Of a stretch of 64,000 nt of DNA, positions 11,307 to 23,266 are shown in pieces. This DNA comes from Loripinus fragilis. Taxonomy: Eukaryota; Mollusca; Bivalvia; Lucinida; Lucinidae. The translations under genes were made by a program, and so were the position numbers. The DNA lies in the NCBI GenBank assembly GCA_964019695.1, contig OZ026520.1, forward strand, positions 32,088,120 to 32,152,119, written 5' to 3'. Position 1 is the stretch's first letter, and every line of letters begins with the position of its first letter. The notes beneath the pieces are model-generated. The model was given only the letters and a program-made list of their open reading frames with translations. It was not told the DNA's origin and ran no database searches.

Positions 11307-12169
11307 CTGAAAACCAATAATGAGCATAGGTCAAGATAAGCAATCTTTTTTTTGGCATAAAATTGTCAATATTTTTTACCCATCAGTTTTAATATATGTT
11401 TTGGGTTCTCAAAAGAACCGTCTCATTGAGACGGTTCTTTTGAATACCCATAACATATGGTTTGGTTGAGAGATAAAAAAAATAATCTTTACTACACATT
11501 CTTATCTGAAGGCCTGAATCAGAGCTTGTAATATCATAAAATATATTGATAGCAGTTTTTACATTGAATAAAACTTCAAAATATTCACTCGCGGCCTAAA
11601 AATAGTTAACAAGTAGATTTTTCAACTATGTATTAATACCATGGAACCTCTGCTCAGCTAGATGGACAGATAGAGATAGGCCCCACTAGCTGGTACAGCA
11701 GCCCTCCAGAAAGAGATTTTTTTTTAAATTTATTCTTAACCAAAAGGTTGGTGTGTGAGTACTTGAAAGAAGCATCTCAGATCCATTGTCACTTCCCTGG
11801 TAAAATGATTGTATGTGATTGCCAACAGCAAAAAAAATCACCATTTCTGTACTTTCTACTCCATGGTTGCTTGAGCAGATTGGACAGTCAGAGACTTGTT
11901 GACTTCTAAGAGTTTTGTCTTTTTTTATTCTGCTGTCAGAGTCAGATTGAGACGATTTGTCTTTAGAAAATGGTCAAAACCTTCTGTAGACAGAAGAAAA
12001 ACAATGTTTCTATGAATCCATATTTTATCAACAATTACTGGTTCCACACATTAAAATTTTACAGCAATTGGACGACTTACAAAAAGCAAAATGAAATAAA
12101 AGCGCTGCAGGCATGCAACATACCCCCCCACGAGATATTTTCAATGCAAAGAAAATCATTTTGAAACAA

Positions 12170-12715
12170 GGGCCATAACTCTGTACTTATTTGTCGAATT
12201 AGAGAATTAGCGAAATTTATCCATCTGCAATACCTAGACACTACTTTTCAATATCAACTCTTATACCCAGTTTGAAGAAAATCGGTAAAAAATGCCGAAG
12301 ATAGATAGTGAAAACAAATTTCTAACATCAATCAAGGGCTATAAATCTGTACTTATTTGTCAAATTTACCCATCTGCAATCCCAGAACACTCCTTCACAA
12401 TATCGACTCTTATACCAAGTTTGAAGAAAATCGGTAAAGGAATGCCAAAGACAGAGAGTGAAAACCAATTTCTAACGTCAATCAATGGCCGTAACTGTAC
12501 TTATTTGCCAAAATTTACCCATCTGCAATCCCAGGACACTCCTTCCCAATATCAACTCTCAAAGCAAGTTTGAAGAAAATTGGTTAAAAGAATCTACCAG
12601 CAGAGAGTGAAAACGATGCGCTGACAGACGGACAGACGGACGCTCAAACTCAATTTTTTGAATGGAGGGAATAACATAATACCCAACACTTTTTAAAGTG
12701 GTGGGGTATAAAAAG
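12170..12715 (+). repeat. Satellite-like tandem repeat, ~120-130-bp units
   Basis: Units repeat ATCTGCAATnCCnnnACACT..TTTGAAGAAAATCGG and AGAGTGAAAACnAATTTCTA about three times. The array ends GACGGACAGACGGACGC and a CACTTT..AAAGTGGTGGGGTATAAA tail. This is the same plan as the 6360 repeat. Confidence 0.7.
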
Positions 12716-13069
12716 TAATTAAGCAAATTAAAGCACAGTAAGGGTCAGTGAAAAAAACAACATTTTTTGCAAAATATGGTTCAAACCACAGGGATAATTC
12801 TGGAAGGGGCCCTGTGCTTCTTCTAGAAAATATGGGCCTTTTTTATTACGTAAGTGTAAAGGGAAGTGCTGCTGTTTGAGTATTTTTCTACGAAATTCCT
12901 TCTCAAAAAGGCCCATTGTGTCTGTGAATCAGAATTATCCCTGAAACCAGCAGACCTAAGTTTTCAAAACTAGGTTTCAGTAGAATCTGTGCAAATGATC
13001 TTTAAGATAACAATCTGCAACATTTGGTAAGATTAAATGCACCGAAAATATCACACCTTGAAGCTCTTT

Positions 13070-14240
13070 GAATATATATTATTTAAGCATATATCGGGAA
13101 AAAATATCTAACTTCTCATAGCTGTCATTTTGTAAAAGCGAGCCTGTGGAAAAACCATGCCCCACTTGCCAGGTACTTGACAACACAGGGCAAGTGCTTT
13201 TCTAAGATTTGCTTGTCCATCAACAAGTGAAACAATCTGTTTTGCACCGGGTCACAGTCTGCTAAAATCAATTGTTTGTGTTCAAAATGAACTTAATTTC
13301 CAAAGATTTTTGGTGTTGATCGGCCCACGAAAGTACTATTTATGCATATACAATTATACATGAAAAATTATATACAAGAAAATTTGTTTAAGTCCTTTTG
13401 CTTCTTTACTTGATTTGATTCTTTACGTCCCAGTAAACAATTTTTCAGTTATGTCGGGATGGGTCTTCCTGGGTTGAACCAGTATTAAGTATTATTAAAG
13501 CATAAATGTGTCTTGCCCAAGGACACAACACAGTGATGCCGATGAGGCTCAAAACCGCGACCCCTCAGTCTCGAGTCAAGCACTCTAGCGCTGAGCCACT
13601 GTGCTCATAGTCATCATGCTTATTGTCAAAATTAATTTTTTATCACCAAACTCCTTCAAGCATATGTTCAATATGTCTACTATATGTAGGTTAAGTATTG
13701 GATTAATTCAGCAAAAGCTTCATGGTAGTTGATCTGCCTATAAAGACACTGTCAATTGTCTAAGTTCTCATAGCTCAAAAATTACACATTTTGAACCAAA
13801 CTCATTCAATCATGCATATTTTCAATAATATGTCTACATTGTGTAAGTTAAGTATTGGATTAATTCACCAAAAGCTGTGGTAGGAGTTGATCTTCCCATG
13901 AAGGCACTTTCTTTGCATATACAAAAGCCATTTAGGGAAAAATGGTCTGAGTTCTCATTGCTGTCATTTTGTCAAAAAAAAAAAACATTTTTGAACCCAA
14001 CTCCTCCATGCATATGTTCATTGTGTCTACAATATGAAGGCAAAGTACCGAATTGCACCATCGAAAGCTGAGGTAGTAGTTAACCGGCCAAAAGCTGTGC
14101 TACGAGTTGATCAGCCTATGTATGCAATCATAGCATAAGCATTAACCCCATATAAAAAGCCATTTAGAATTACAAAGGGTATAACTCAATAGAATTGGCC
14201 AATAACCCTTACATTTTTATTTGAAATATTTGTCTTGGTG
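13070..14240 (+). repeat. Degenerate tandem repeat, ~200-bp units, with inserted SINE
   Basis: The phrases TTCTCATAGCTGTCATTTTG, CCATGCATATGTTCA and AGTATTGGATTAATTCA recur three to four times with spacing near 190-220 bp. The SINE at 13409 interrupts the array. No ORF of note. Confidence 0.65.
13409..13604 (-). mobile_element. tRNA-derived SINE copy, intron 5
   Basis: Same head, core and tail as the 9493 copy; the head carries a GCGCTGAGCCACTG variant. It is minus strand, as are the other SINE copies inside this gene's introns except the one at 24060. Confidence 0.85.
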
Positions 14241-14560
14241 ATATAAATATGTTTGCAAGGTTTGATGAAATTCCAGCAATTACTCTTCAAGATATTAAGG
14301 AAACAAAACATTATGGACGGACGGATGCACAGAAAACAGTAAGCTTCCCCACAAACACTTTGCGGGGTATAAAAGTGTTTCAGGTTACCCCATCATTCCT
14401 GAATTTTTTCAAGTATTTTAGGGGATTTCCAACTTAGGTCATATTGTTTCCCCGATTTCCTTAAGTAAAATCTTAACAAAATAAAATGTTTTTCCTACCT
14501 ACCATCCCTGTTTTAAAATTTCATGTAACCTGAAACATTCATGTATTTTTTTGGCCTTAC

Positions 14561-14704
14561 CTGTGTGCAGCAGTTTCTGTCTGGTTTAATCCAGTCTTGT
14601 ACAAGGAAGATCTGAGCTAGTCTGATACATAGGGACTGGTTGGCTTGATTTTTCGCCAGGTGGGCCATCACTTTAATACCATCATGACACATTATGGACT
14701 CACA
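14561..14704 (-). CDS. Exon 5 of ZNF292/RLF-like gene, residues 227-274
   Basis: This 144-bp exon has both boundaries in phase 0. It runs from a TATTTTCAG acceptor to CAG before GTAAGG, with 48 codons from CESIMCHDGIKVMAHL to KPDRNCCTQ. It is a cysteine-rich helical pair (Cys at both ends) continuing the N-terminal solenoid. The Cys spacing does not make a recognisable zinc site. A SINE fragment lies about 90 bp beyond its 5' end. Confidence 0.85.
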
Positions 14705-14789
14705 CTGAAAATACCAAAGCTCAAAATTTTAGGCAAGACAATATTTTCTTTTTTTAAAAGATAAAAGCATTGTGGTGCTCATTAAAGCT

Positions 14790-14868
14790 TTCTTTGTTTT
14801 GATGCTTTAGGTCCCAGTCACCAATATTTCAGCCATGCCAGAACAAGTCCTGTCTTCCTGGGTTTTCC
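14790..14868 (-). mobile_element. SINE tail fragment next to exon 5
   Basis: Only the 3' half of the SINE is present (TTTAGGTCCCAGTCACCAA and GTCTTCCTGGGTT), about 90 bp upstream of the exon 5 acceptor. Confidence 0.6.
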
Positions 14869-16185
14869 ACTTCTCGTCAGCCTGTGTATTGATGTTAATT
14901 TCATTCTGGCCTAAGTGACGATTGGCAGTTGTGTCTCGGGCATGTAAACTCATAACACATTTGCAACTGTTAGTGTTTACAAGGAAATACACTGTCACTA
15001 AGGAAATGTTGGTAATCGAGCAGCCTGTGCATGTTGCAGTCGGGTTGCAATTACTTGAAATAAGTTCTATTACAACACTTAATATTGACCATTTTAGCGA
15101 TCTGGGATAATGAAAAAATTCAGTATGATAATTGCGTGTAAATTTTGTAAACAGGGAGCCCTACCCATTGACCAATGCATCCATGTTATAGCATACTATC
15201 CTAAAATGTAAATTATTATTGCACATAATAAGTTTTATATACACCTTTCATCACTTTCCATTTAAGCCGCGGCATCAATAATGTTTGGGGTTATTAAAAG
15301 CATACGAAATGACATATATCTATCGGGTAAAAAGAGTATGACATTTAAGATGAATATCTGAATTAAATTTCTGTAAAATTGACAAAACCTTATAGATGAG
15401 AAAATCTTTCAATTTTCAAAGGGCTACAACTCCAATTATTTGCAACCCATATTAATGCTTCATATCAAGCTTCTTTTGATACTTTACAGTGATGCAATGT
15501 TCCATGAAAATATCTGAAAGTTTTTTTTAAGTTACATAGCAGACTTGGTCATATCACATTCACAGAGTCTACTGTTTTCAATTTCAAAGGGGCCATAACT
15601 TCAAAAAAAAAGCATCAATCAATAGATATATTTCTTGCAATCTGCATATTCCTCAGGCTATTAAAGTTTCATGAAATGTCTCACACCAATTTTTGATTTA
15701 CGGAACTGACTTGAACAATTTTACTGGACACTGACAAACATTTGGGCTTGCACCTTTTACGACCTACAGTAGACAAATATTTACATTTTTGAAGCAATCC
15801 TTTAATGAAAATTTAGATTTTTGCAACCATTCATATCCTTATGAACTACACATATTTGATTGACAGCTGCCAAGCTCACTTAACCGTCCAATAAGCTACT
15901 AGCATCAAACTCATTCGCCAGAAATGATACTGCTGTTGCTACTGACAGCGAGCCACACCTGAGTCGCACATGCAAAACAAGCCTCTTCTATGCTCCATTG
16001 GCTGTCCGTGGTCAAGCTGGCTGTTCCGCTTTTCCATTTTACACTTTCACTAAACCGTTAATATGATTAAGCTGTTTTAATAGCTAAACTCTAAATATTT
16101 TTTATATTTTAGGTATTTATGATAAAATGTTAATATAAGAAATAAATTTGATTTTTGGAATGTTCATGGAATCATGAATACTTCG

Positions 16186-16242
16186 GGTCTCTTGTAAAGT
16201 TAACGTGAAGCCTTTAGGCTTCACTTACTTTGCAAGAGACCT
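16186..16242. repeat. 57-bp near-perfect palindrome (GGGTCTCTTG arms)
   Basis: GGGTCTCTTGTAAAGTTAAC and GTGAAGCC, TTTA loop, GGCTTCAC and GCAAGAGACC. Single copy in this window. Confidence 0.85.
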
Positions 16243-16763
16243 AAAATAAATATCTAAAATAAAGTTTGATACAATTAAGTCAGGATGGTCCATTGTAAAT
16301 ACTGAGATCTCGGGTTATAATTTCCAAAAACTATTGTTTTTCTTCCTCTGAAGATCAATTTTGTCTTAGCAAACATTGCAGACCCTGATGAAATACCACA
16401 TTTCTGTGCCATTTCATCTGGGTATTCACTGTTGGCAAGAGTCCCAGTCTACAAAGAGCTAAAAGAGATAAGATTTATTATTTCATAGGCTTAGAAACAA
16501 AAATTTTGAGCGTAAATTTGTAAATATTTTTTTTACCCACCAGTTTATAAATGTGTTTTGGGTGCTCAAAAGAACCGCCTCATTCAGAGGGTTCTTCTGA
16601 GTACCCCCATCATATTTTGGTTGAGAAAAATAAAAATTAATTTTGTATTACACACATTTAACTAAAGGCCTGTTATTAGCCTATAGATATAATTAAGAAA
16701 CAAAAAATTTAGTCATCATTTCCATATCTGTCGTACTAATCCTACCGAGGAGCAAACACTTAC

Positions 16764-16966
16764 CACTTCTTGCATTTTAGCGAACATCTGCTGTTTGTAC
16801 ATGATCACAATTTGGTGTTCCTTAATTTTCAGATCGTTCTTAAGCTGGGGATGTTTCAGGGACCAGGTACAGAGGTTCAAAGCAAATTCCTCACAGTTCT
16901 CCTTCATCATGATCTCAATCCGCAACTTCAGTATCTCAGGATCTTGTTTCACTATGTAGGCCAGAC
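16764..16966 (-). CDS. Exon 4 of ZNF292/RLF-like gene, residues 159-226
   Basis: The 203-bp exon follows TATTTTGCAG and ends at a full codon (QEV) before the consensus donor GTAAGTG. It encodes LAYIVKQDPEILKLRIEI and on through NCEEFALNLCTWSLKHP. The pattern of short amphipathic helices with Cys/Trp and a terminal HP loop resembles the ZNF292 segment that I remember as MRIKHLIKTN...LCSDHPEI. That is the strongest single point for the family call after exons 1-2. A palindromic repeat lies 85 bp upstream of its acceptor. Confidence 0.87.
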
Positions 16967-18320
16967 CTGCAAAATAAGCGAACCACAGGTTTGGATAAAC
17001 AAAAATGTTCAGCGTAAAATTGTTAATATTTTCTTGCCAATAATTTTTAGCATATGTTTTGGGTGCACAAAAGAACCGTCTCAATGAGACGGTTCTTTTG
17101 AGTACCCACAACATATGTTTTGGCTGAAATTTTTTTTCTTATTTTTCTGTTACACCCTCGTTACTAAAGTCCTGAGAGTCGGATAGAATATCAAGTGCAG
17201 ATTGATTTAGAGCTATAGGAGTCCTAATCTGTCTGCAACTATTCCTGAACCTCTAGGCTCAATTGAAATCCACAATCTATAAATAGTTAAACTACCACTG
17301 CTTGCAATAAAGCATTCGTAAGACATTTAGTTAACAAACAGCACCAGGCGATATCATGTAACAATGAAAAATGTCCCGATACTTTTTCTATGCTCAGTCT
17401 CCTTTGATTATAATGGAAAATACCCCCAAAGTTGTGTACAAAATACCTATAAAACATAGTATATACAGATTACCATGTTAGCTGGGAAAACGGCATAAAT
17501 TTGCTGCAATATCTTGATACCAAGTCTTTAAAATATTGTTGTTATTGATAATTTTGATTTTAAATCTATAGATTAAATTTGACAAATTTTGATTTTCGGG
17601 ATTTTCGGCAGTTTCTACACATTTCAAATCCTCACCACTTTCTCATTATCTCGTAGCGATTGGACAACAACAGGTCACATGCTACATGTACAGTGACTTA
17701 GATTAGAACTACAGTGGCAGGTTACGTTGCATGGGTTATCACACAGTAGATTGACTTTCAATAGAACTACAGGAGTATGTTAACGTATATGGGCGTTTGG
17801 GCCATATGTCGTTTCGGCCTTATCTTTGAGGTAGGTTGTTAGAAATTGTTAGATATATCAGGGATTTTATTTGGCCATTTTTACCGCCTTATGTGGGAGT
17901 CATTCCCAATCCAAAAATGGTCTTTATTTCCTAATTTCATTTATTTTAGTACTTATTTTCCCAATTTTTATGATAAATTTTCCCAAACGTGAAGGAAAAG
18001 GTAGCTCCTCAAAATCCCAAATAAAATCACTGTATATAAGTGATCTTGATTATTTCAAAGAATCCACTGAAAATCCTATACCCACCTTGCTTGCGCGTGT
18101 CCTTTTCGTGGTTTAAATAGAAATGTGATTCACTTTGCAAACAGCTTGGACCCATATCGGGACCGACAAATATTTGGGCCTGAGCTGGATCCTAACTGTT
18201 TGACCATCTGATAGTATTCGCGAAACATTTTTCTTTTTTAAAGTTGATAACAAATTATAAAGCATTATTACCCAGAATACACAGATTTGAAGAAATTCTT
18301 AAACCCTTTTCATTTTTTTT

Positions 18321-18513
18321 TTTACTTGATTCTTTACTTCCCAGTTAACAATTTTTCAATTATGTCGGGACGGGTCTTCCTGGGTTGAACCAGTATTAAG
18401 CAAGGATTACTGTGTCTTGCTCAAGGACACAACTCAGTGATGCCCGTGAGGCTAAAACGTGCAACCCCTCAGTCTCGAGTCAAGCACTCTACCACTGAGC
18501 CACTGCACTCCCC
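18321..18513 (-). mobile_element. tRNA-derived SINE copy, intron 3
   Basis: Full-length copy: tRNA-like head at 18513 (GCAGTGGCTCAGTGGTAGAG), core GAGCAAGACAC and a TTTACTTCCCAGTTAAC tail region. Confidence 0.85.
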
Positions 18514-18529
18514 CCTTTTCATTCTGGAT

Positions 18530-18850
18530 AAAAAGTAAACAGGTACTTTGGCAAACAGTGAAGACCTAGATGAAATGCTGCATAAGGCAGCGTTCATCAG
18601 GATCTCAACTGTTTGCAAAGATAAAAACAAATCTTCATACAAAATGGTATAATCATAATTAAGAAATTTCTACCTGTGTGCCCTTTAAACAGGTACTTTG
18701 GCAAACAGTGAAGATCCTGAAGAAACGCTGCCATATCAAACAGTGAAGACCCAGATGAAATGCTGCATAAGGCAGCATTTCATCAGGGTCTGCACTGTTT
18801 ACAAACAAATCTTCATTCTTTATATATAATCATAATTTAGAAATTTCTAC
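18530..18850 (+). repeat. Tandem duplication carrying two P3 palindromes
   Basis: AACAGGTACTTTGGCAAACA occurs at 18538 and 18691, each followed by a P3 hairpin (GATGAAATGCTGCATAAGGC...) and ending AGAAATTTCTACCTGTGT. P3 copies elsewhere: 8628-8692, 16372-16440, 32785-32850, with halves at 7020, 41860 and 61675. Confidence 0.8.
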
Positions 18851-18904
18851 CTGTGTCCCCTTTAATTACATAATGGGCAAGTCCATACTGATTCTATCAA
18901 GTCC

Positions 18905-19042
18905 ATTTGTTTGTTTGTTTGTTTGTTTTGAAGCTTTACGTCCAGTCAACAATCTTTCAGTTACGTCCGGACGGGTCTTCCTGGGTTGAACCAGTACTAA
19001 GCTAGGATTAATGTGTCTTGCTCAAGGACACAACGCAGTGAC
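18905..19042 (-). mobile_element. SINE copy lacking its tRNA head, preceded by (GTTT)n
   Basis: The tail and core are present (GGACGGGTCTTCCTGGG, TTGCTCAAGGACACAAC). The tRNA head is missing after CAGTGACGG. The end carries a short GTTT repeat (18908-18927), likely the variable A-rich tail read on the opposite strand. Confidence 0.8.
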
Positions 19043-19127
19043 GGTAGCAAGTCCATACTGATTCTATCAACATGCATGGGACAATCCATTCAGAATGAAA
19101 AGGGCTAAACGGAAACTAAGTTCTTAC

Positions 19128-19348
19128 TATCTTCAATGTCATCTTCCTCTTCTCCAGACATGATCTGTGTGAGTGTTGGGTGAGTCCAGTGATTCTCCAT
19201 GAGGTCCAGAATGAGCTGGAAGCGACTGAAGCCGAGACCTGTGAGTATCTCGTGGACATTCTCGACGGTCTTGCAGAAGTTCTGTTTCACATTGTTTTCC
19301 TCATCCAGCTGTGGCCACTGTATATTCAACACTGTTCTTGCACACATG
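19128..19348 (-). CDS. Exon 3 of ZNF292/RLF-like gene, residues 85-159
   Basis: The 221-bp exon starts after TTTTGCAG, completes the glycine codon from exon 2, and ends in phase 1 before GTAAGA. It encodes MCARTVLNIQWPQLDEEN, then a helical stretch (FSRFQLILDLMENHW) and an acidic tail GEEEDDIED. The acidic tail probably forms a loop between helices. The exon lies between a 179-bp TA-flanked MITE on one side and a truncated SINE on the other, yet the frame is intact, consistent with purifying selection on the exon. Confidence 0.85.
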
Positions 19349-19407
19349 CTGCAAAAGAACAGAAAAAAACGGGCATAATACAACAAATTTCATTTCCTAT
19401 TGATTTA

Positions 19408-19586
19408 CAGTAAAACCTGTCTTAAGCAGCCACTTAAAAATTGACAAAACAAAGGTCTTAATGGAAAATGGTAGCTTAATGGAGGTCGAAAGTATTGCAA
19501 AATGCTCCCCTTGGAGCATTTTGCAGTACTTTTGACTTGCACTAAGTGATAATCAGTATTGAAAACCAATTTTTGGTGTTTTACTG
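19408..19586. mobile_element. Second copy of the TA-flanked CAGTAAAACCTG MITE
   Basis: It starts CAGTAAAACCTGTCTTAAG after TA (19406-19407), has the same central hairpin (GCAAAATGCTCC...GGAGCATTTTGC) and ends GTTTTACTG before TA. It lies just upstream of exon 3 in intron 2 and is more diverged than the 5862 copy. Confidence 0.8.
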
Positions 19587-20225
19587 TATGTGGTTATGGC
19601 AAATCTTGATAAAGAGAGAGGAGGGCAAAAATAACATGACAGCACCAAAATTAAACTTTAAACTAACAAAGTATGAAATTGATGTCTCTAAAATATTTCA
19701 CCAACATAGGAATCCTCAAGAGAAAGAGAAATTTATTGTAAGATAACATATTTCAGCCTAAATATTCCGACAAATAGGCCTGGGCAACAAGAGTAAGCCC
19801 TAATCAGACCAAGAACAGGCAGAGCTATCAAAAGGGGCCAGATGGTTAATTTTTTGTCCTAAACTTCTACTTCATAAGTCATTACATAAGTGCCTTTGAT
19901 CAGTAACTTAAGATGATGGCTAGACTGCACAGATTGTATTTAAAATATCTCTAATTTTAGGCTTTAGCTAATAGCTATACTAGCCGCTATTTTGTTCTGC
20001 GGAGAGGCACCATCTATTAAGAACACTTTTTGACATTATTTATAAATATTTTTTGCACACCATAAAACAGATACATCAATTTTGAAGTCAAGGAGTTTGA
20101 ATACTCAAGGTAAATACATCATTACATGGCATCATGTTGGGAGTGATATAACCATTGTTGTGCCTAGGTCCAGATTTCTGGGGACCTAAGTTTCAAGGGG
20201 ACATTTGCAAATTCTGGGGGACACC

Positions 20226-20860
20226 GGTGTTCTGCCAAAGTTGCTAAGACATGGGGACAAATGTCTCAACAGCCCTGAAAATTAGGGGACATTTTTAAAA
20301 TTAGTGAGACATTAGCTTTTTTCCTGAAAATACACTGGATCGCCTTTAGAACGCGGTACCTGGGCGCCACAGTTTGCCCACAACGTAATAAGTGGTCATG
20401 ATCGCTACAACGTGATACCCCACCCACCTGCCCACAGCACATCGATGCTGAAACTTTTCCGCTAAGCTAGTACTTGTTTATAACAGAGCTAAATACTGCA
20501 TAACGCTAATAGATATAGCAATAGTAAGGGAGATAATGCACTTTTTTATGCATGCTAAAAGTAGTTCGCAAATGCTCAATACTTTTGAAAAAACAAAAAC
20601 AAAACAAGAAATGTGATTTTTTATAAGGATAATAATTAGGTTTAAATGCTGTTTTGGTGAGCTACATTAAACTCCAAATTCACTCTGTAATTTAACAATG
20701 GATTTAAAATATGCAAATATCAGAACAATTAAACACTTTATTTAAATTGACTATTTTATGAAATTCGGCAACGACAAGATTTGCAACTAGGGTGTTTCGG
20801 TCGCGACTTTGCTGAAATTTCCGCGATATTCTCGCGGGATCGCGGCCTCGGCAGAACACT
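20226..20860. mobile_element. Non-autonomous hAT element, 635 bp, GGGACACC duplication
   Basis: GGGACACC occurs directly on both sides (20218-20225 and 20861-20868). The ends are GGTGTTCTGCC and GGCAGAACACT, an 11-bp inverted pair with one mismatch that fits hAT-type CAGTGTTCTGCC termini. Eight-bp duplication is the hAT hallmark. No transposase ORF inside. Confidence 0.88.
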
Positions 20861-21460
20861 GGGACACCAAATCTTTACCAAATTTTACATGTTAAATTAA
20901 ATACAGTTTCCACTCAAGCCATAATTTCGGATAGTTTCCAACTGTTTTTTTACTTAATTTTGAGCTTGATGTTGATGGTTTGGGCTCTTAAAGGGATGTA
21001 CATGACAGTTCTTAATGACCTGCAAGTTTTTTATTTATATATTTACTAGCTTCCTCTGAATAAAATCTGTCAACCAATTAGTTTTTCCGCCATTGTTCTT
21101 GTACTAGACTGGTTGAGCAATCAATATGTGATGCGACATTATCATCGGAAATTACCATGGACTCAGTCAAAATTGCACTATTTAATTCCCTTAACTATGC
21201 TGCACTTAATACCGAAATGGTAATTAACAGCAAGCAAATTTTTGATAGCACGCCCCTAGGTCCACTCTAGGTGAGTTTTTAAGGTACATCGATGGTAAAA
21301 TCGCATGAATCACATGCTCTAGGCACAACACTGTATAATATTGTGCAATAAAACTAGTGCTTATTTTATAATGTTATATGGACCTCGTCAGGATAAAACC
21401 GGTCTTCGGGGTTTCTGACAAAGCGAAACTCACACCAATCTCCTCAGCTACAGAGACCAG

Positions 21461-21694
21461 CTAGAAAATTGAAATTTCACCAGTAGCAAGTTTAGATACT
21501 ATACTTTCCCAAAAAATGAATAACCAAGGTGCTGAGCAGTCTGTGCCTTTGTTGTTCGCAAGTCCCTGAAGACAGGTTTTCTTGTGTTGAGGCCTATATG
21601 ATTCCATAACATTATGTACATCACAAAATTCTAATGTTTTCACAATAAAAATGTGATGCAATGTAATTCTAATGTGATAAAGAGAATCGAACAC
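21461..21694 (-). mobile_element. Repeat fragment coding for an 'ANNKGTD...LATGEISIF' peptide
   Basis: The minus strand reads KKTCLQGLANNKGTD and ends KLATGEISIF. I recall this peptide pattern as a recurrent, repeat-derived artefact in bivalve and cnidarian gene predictions. A related ANNKGADQTA reading occurs on the minus strand at about 29850-29930. It is not a gene; its TE class is unknown to me. Confidence 0.5.
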
Positions 21695-22636
21695 ATGTGC
21701 TCCTGTATTATTGAAATTAATACATTAATTAAATATGTTGCAAAAAAGCGATTTATGCTTGGCATTTTTTCCCAACTCATTCAATATACATGTAAATAAA
21801 TTAAAAAACACGTGAGCACTCATGTAAAATCCTTTATGTACAGTACCGCAAATGTCTAAAATTTCGAACACTTTTCTCTTGTCATTTTCAAAGAAAATGT
21901 GAGTAATCAGGCCCCGAAGTTAATTTTTTCATGCAACTCATTGAGCACAAAATTTCAACCGCTTATAATAACTAAAATACCGACAAATACAGAAGTTTCT
22001 TGCTTTAAAGAGACTAGATCTGTAACTTTGAACATTTTTTGAAAAAAAAAAAATTCTTTTAAAATCAATTGTAAAAATAGAATTAAGATATGTTTTCACA
22101 ATAAATATGTTCATTACAGTTGAAAACTGCATGGAAAAGTGAATTATCTTATAAAAACATGTGATTTTACTCTTGTTTGGAATTATTTGCGTTCCTCCAA
22201 TAATTCTAGACAGTTGATTTTTAACATAAATGCTGTTGTTTTGATATTGATAATTTGTTAAGAATTATGAAAATGGTAAACTTTACCCGAATTTGAGTAT
22301 TTTTACTGTATTCTTGTATAATAGAAACTTTTTTCCAAAATGAGAATATCAAAAGATACAGACTATGCAGCTTTAAGTCTCTCAGATGTTGTATTAACAA
22401 TTGTTGGCATTTAAACATTTATGAGTAGGATAAATTTGTGCTCAGCAGAGTTGAGCATGAAAAATGTTTTATAACCTCAGGGCCTGGTCTGGAATTCACA
22501 AAATACTTGTCAAAATAGCAAACAGGGATCTGCCCTGTTTGTCTACGCCATTCTGGCTGGCAAGCAGACAACTAGTGTTCAAAATTTAGAACATTTTTCA
22601 TACTATTTAGTATTTACAATGCTACATGTAGTTTAC

Positions 22637-22779
22637 CCAAATATAAATTTAGAGAGCTGGTCTCTTGCTGCTCCTGCGGCTAGGTCCTTGTATAGCGTGG
22701 CCAGCTGGTTCAAGGCCACCCACAACATCATTATCTGATCTTCATATTTGTTTATCAAACGCTCTGCACGCTGCAAAAT
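22637..22779 (-). CDS. Exon 2 of ZNF292/RLF-like gene, residues 38-85
   Basis: The 143-bp exon follows a TATTTATTTTCAG acceptor and ends GG before a GTAAAC donor (phase 2). It encodes 47 full codons starting ILQRAERLINKYED and ending LSKFIF, then the first two bases of a glycine codon. It is strongly helical with a conserved-looking MMLWVALNQLATLY segment. The segment continues the solenoid begun in exon 1 and lines up with the ZNF292 segment before its CVELLL stretch. No zinc ligand or catalytic motif is present, and the exon ORF is too short to stand out by length alone. Support comes from splice sites, phase and composition. Confidence 0.82.
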
Positions 22780-23020
22780 CTGAAAATAAATACAATTTTA
22801 AAGTGACACAACAGTAATGCTGTGGTGTTGAAGAGTATTGCATCAACCAACGTCGCAACATTAGAGACACAGAGCTCTCACTAGGATTTTGAAAACATGA
22901 GTCCCAGAGCCCTCATTGCCTAAAAATTGGGAGTTCCACTATACAAAAGAATAAAGCCTCTTCAAAAAGTAAGAGACCCAGCACCAAAAATGGGAGTTCA
23001 GGACTGCAAGTCAGCAGTTA

Positions 23021-23266
23021 GGCCAATTAAAAAATATACCGGTGTTTAGGGTGACCCGATCCTACCTAAATTTACTGGTGAAACCTAGGATTTTTTCAGG
23101 TTTTCTGGAAAAATATAATTTTATGCATTTTGAAAGAGGCAAAATGCCTTTCAAAATGCATAAAATTTTATGTTTTTCCAGAAAAAAAAATAGTAAAAAA
23201 ATATGTCTGCCTACCCTACCTAAAATTTTCAGACCCGTTACCTGAAACACACTCTTTTACTTGGCC
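23021..23266. mobile_element. PIF/Harbinger-like MITE copy 1 (GGCC ends, TTA duplication)
   Basis: The ends GGCCAATTAAAAAA and TTTTACTTGGCC are inverted; TTA flanks both sides (23018-23020, 23267-23269). Subterminal motifs GTAACGGGTCTGAAAATTT and AGGTAGGGTAGG are shared with copies 2 and 3. The centre is a hairpin (CATTTTGAAAG arms). Confidence 0.8.

Larger units (their letters stand above)
11307..14560 (-). other. Intron 5: hairpin, satellite-like repeats, SINE
   Basis: Contents: P1 hairpin (11394-11459), tandem ~120-bp satellite-like repeat (12170-12715), tandem ~200-bp units (about 13070-14240), SINE (13409-13604) and an 'ACGGACGG' repeat end (about 14150-14372). No coding exon is recognised. 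Confidence 0.75.
14705..16763 (-). other. Intron 4: SINE fragment, diverged repeat, two palindromes
   Basis: Holds a SINE tail (14790-14868), a diverged 'CATAACTC' type repeat (about 15290-15790), a 57-bp palindrome (16186-16242, arms GGGTCTCTTG...), a P3 palindrome (16372-16440) and a P1 hairpin (16553-16617). Nothing coding seen. Confidence 0.75.
16967..19127 (-). other. Intron 3: P1-P3 palindromes and two SINEs
   Basis: Holds P1 (17051-17118), P2 (18138-18212), two adjacent P3 copies (18553-18605, 18727-18800) in a duplicated ~180-bp block, and SINEs (18321-18513, 18905-19042). No coding sequence recognised. Confidence 0.75.
19349..22636 (-). other. Intron 2: MITE, hAT-type MITE, repeat fragment
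   Basis: Holds the TA-flanked MITE (19408-19586), a 635-bp hAT-type MITE (20226-20860) and an 'ANNKG' coding repeat fragment (about 21400-21695). The remaining AT-rich DNA (19590-20215, 20870-21390, 21700-22630) shows nothing I recognise. Confidence 0.7.

Noticed and set aside
7379..17118. CRISPR-like repeated palindromes
   Set aside because: Spacing is irregular (hundreds to thousands of bases), flanks are shared, and the DNA is eukaryotic; they are MITE hairpins.
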